A DNA stretch of 14,450 nucleotides from an uncultured Rickettsiales bacterium (GTDB lineage Bacteria > Pseudomonadota > Alphaproteobacteria > Rickettsiales > UBA1997). Both the position numbers and the translations under genes were made by a program. Positions within the stretch are counted from its first letter, which is position 1, and each line of letters begins with the position of its first letter. The stretch spans positions 1 through 14,450 of the forward strand of contig CAKVBE010000014.1 in assembly GCA_934725005.1 (NCBI GenBank). The letters are read 5' to 3'. Shown one piece after another: positions 14,373 to 14,450 of the stretch. The notes beneath the pieces are model-generated. The model was given only the letters and a program-made list of their open reading frames with translations. It ran no database searches and had not been told where the DNA came from.

Positions 14373-14450
14373 GTGCAACATTTTGATTTTTTTATATCGA
14401 AAAATTTTGAAAAGCAAATTTTGCTAGATATGTTCAAAAATGATAAAACA
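14373..14450 (+). CDS. Unknown cassette protein, second copy, N-terminal 26 codons
   Basis: Start of a second copy of the 232-residue protein (GTG start, MQHFDFFISKNFEKQILLDM), identical to 11330-11407 and cut by the window end. Confidence 0.72.
   Translation, partial: MQHFDFFISKNFEKQILLDMFKNDKT

Larger units (their letters stand above)
13379..14450. repeat. Second copy of the 3043-bp tandem unit (cut by window end)
   Basis: It matches 10336-11407 with no difference that I found by eye and continues past the window. It opens with an orphaned tail-gene fragment, then an identical upstream region, peptide gene and start of the 232-residue gene. Identity in noncoding AT-rich spacer implies a very recent event or an assembly artefact. 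Confidence 0.93.

Noticed and set aside
10336..14450. Transposon or insertion sequence as the cause of the repeat
   Set aside because: No transposase, no terminal inverted repeats and no target duplication are visible at 10336 or 13379. The structure is that of a plain tandem duplication.
1..14450. CRISPR arrays, rRNA genes, or reassigned stop codons
   Set aside because: No regularly spaced short repeats or rRNA motifs are seen. All complete genes end in TAA or TAG without internal TGA, but too few genes are present to infer a code change.

Overview
The window comes from a very AT-rich bacterium whose housekeeping genes look alphaproteobacterial. The aspartyl-tRNA synthetase carries the alphaproteobacterial signatures around [11 protein letters not shown] and the His of IRDHG typical of the non-discriminating enzyme. 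There is also a large gene-transfer-agent (GTA) TIM-barrel tail protein, a family centred on Alphaproteobacteria. Low GC, Lys/Asn-rich proteins and long AT intergenic stretches suggest a host-associated lineage (Rickettsiales/Holosporales-like or an uncultured gut alphaproteobacterium). That placement is inference.

Layout. Positions 1-141 hold the N-terminus of a LysR-type regulator on the minus strand, followed by a gene-poor stretch with hairpins. A minus-strand pair map-radC (606-2093) is divergent from aspS (2495-4312). The aspS leader contains a T-box riboswitch-like element: a UGGCACC bulge in a CAAGG/CCTTG stem, a CCCGTTA motif and a stem III. This is unexpected in an alphaproteobacterium. 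aspS ends at a good hairpin terminator. A second LysR-type regulator (4841-5818) converges on, and overlaps by 17 bp, an unrecognised 310-residue protein (5802-6734). A 519-bp gap with a long palindromic repeat precedes the 1210-residue GTA tail protein (7254-10886).

Downstream of the tail gene is a small cassette that looks like a ribosomally made, radical-SAM-modified peptide (RiPP) system. It consists of a 71-residue precursor with six cysteines (11062-11277), a 232-residue protein of unknown family (11330-12028) and a radical SAM/SPASM maturase (12043-13364). The maturase is split by a one-base frame change at an A7 run. A 3043-bp unit, from inside the 3' end of the tail gene to just after the maturase, starts again at 13379 and shows no difference I could find through the window end. 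The second copy carries a decapitated tail-gene fragment, a second identical precursor gene and the start of a second 232-residue gene. This is either a very recent tandem duplication of the cassette or an assembly loop at a contig end.

Proposed working: the precursor is bound by the maturase (and perhaps the 232-residue protein), and the Cys cluster of the precursor is cross-linked by radical chemistry. No transporter or protease for export is visible, so that part would lie beyond the window or elsewhere.
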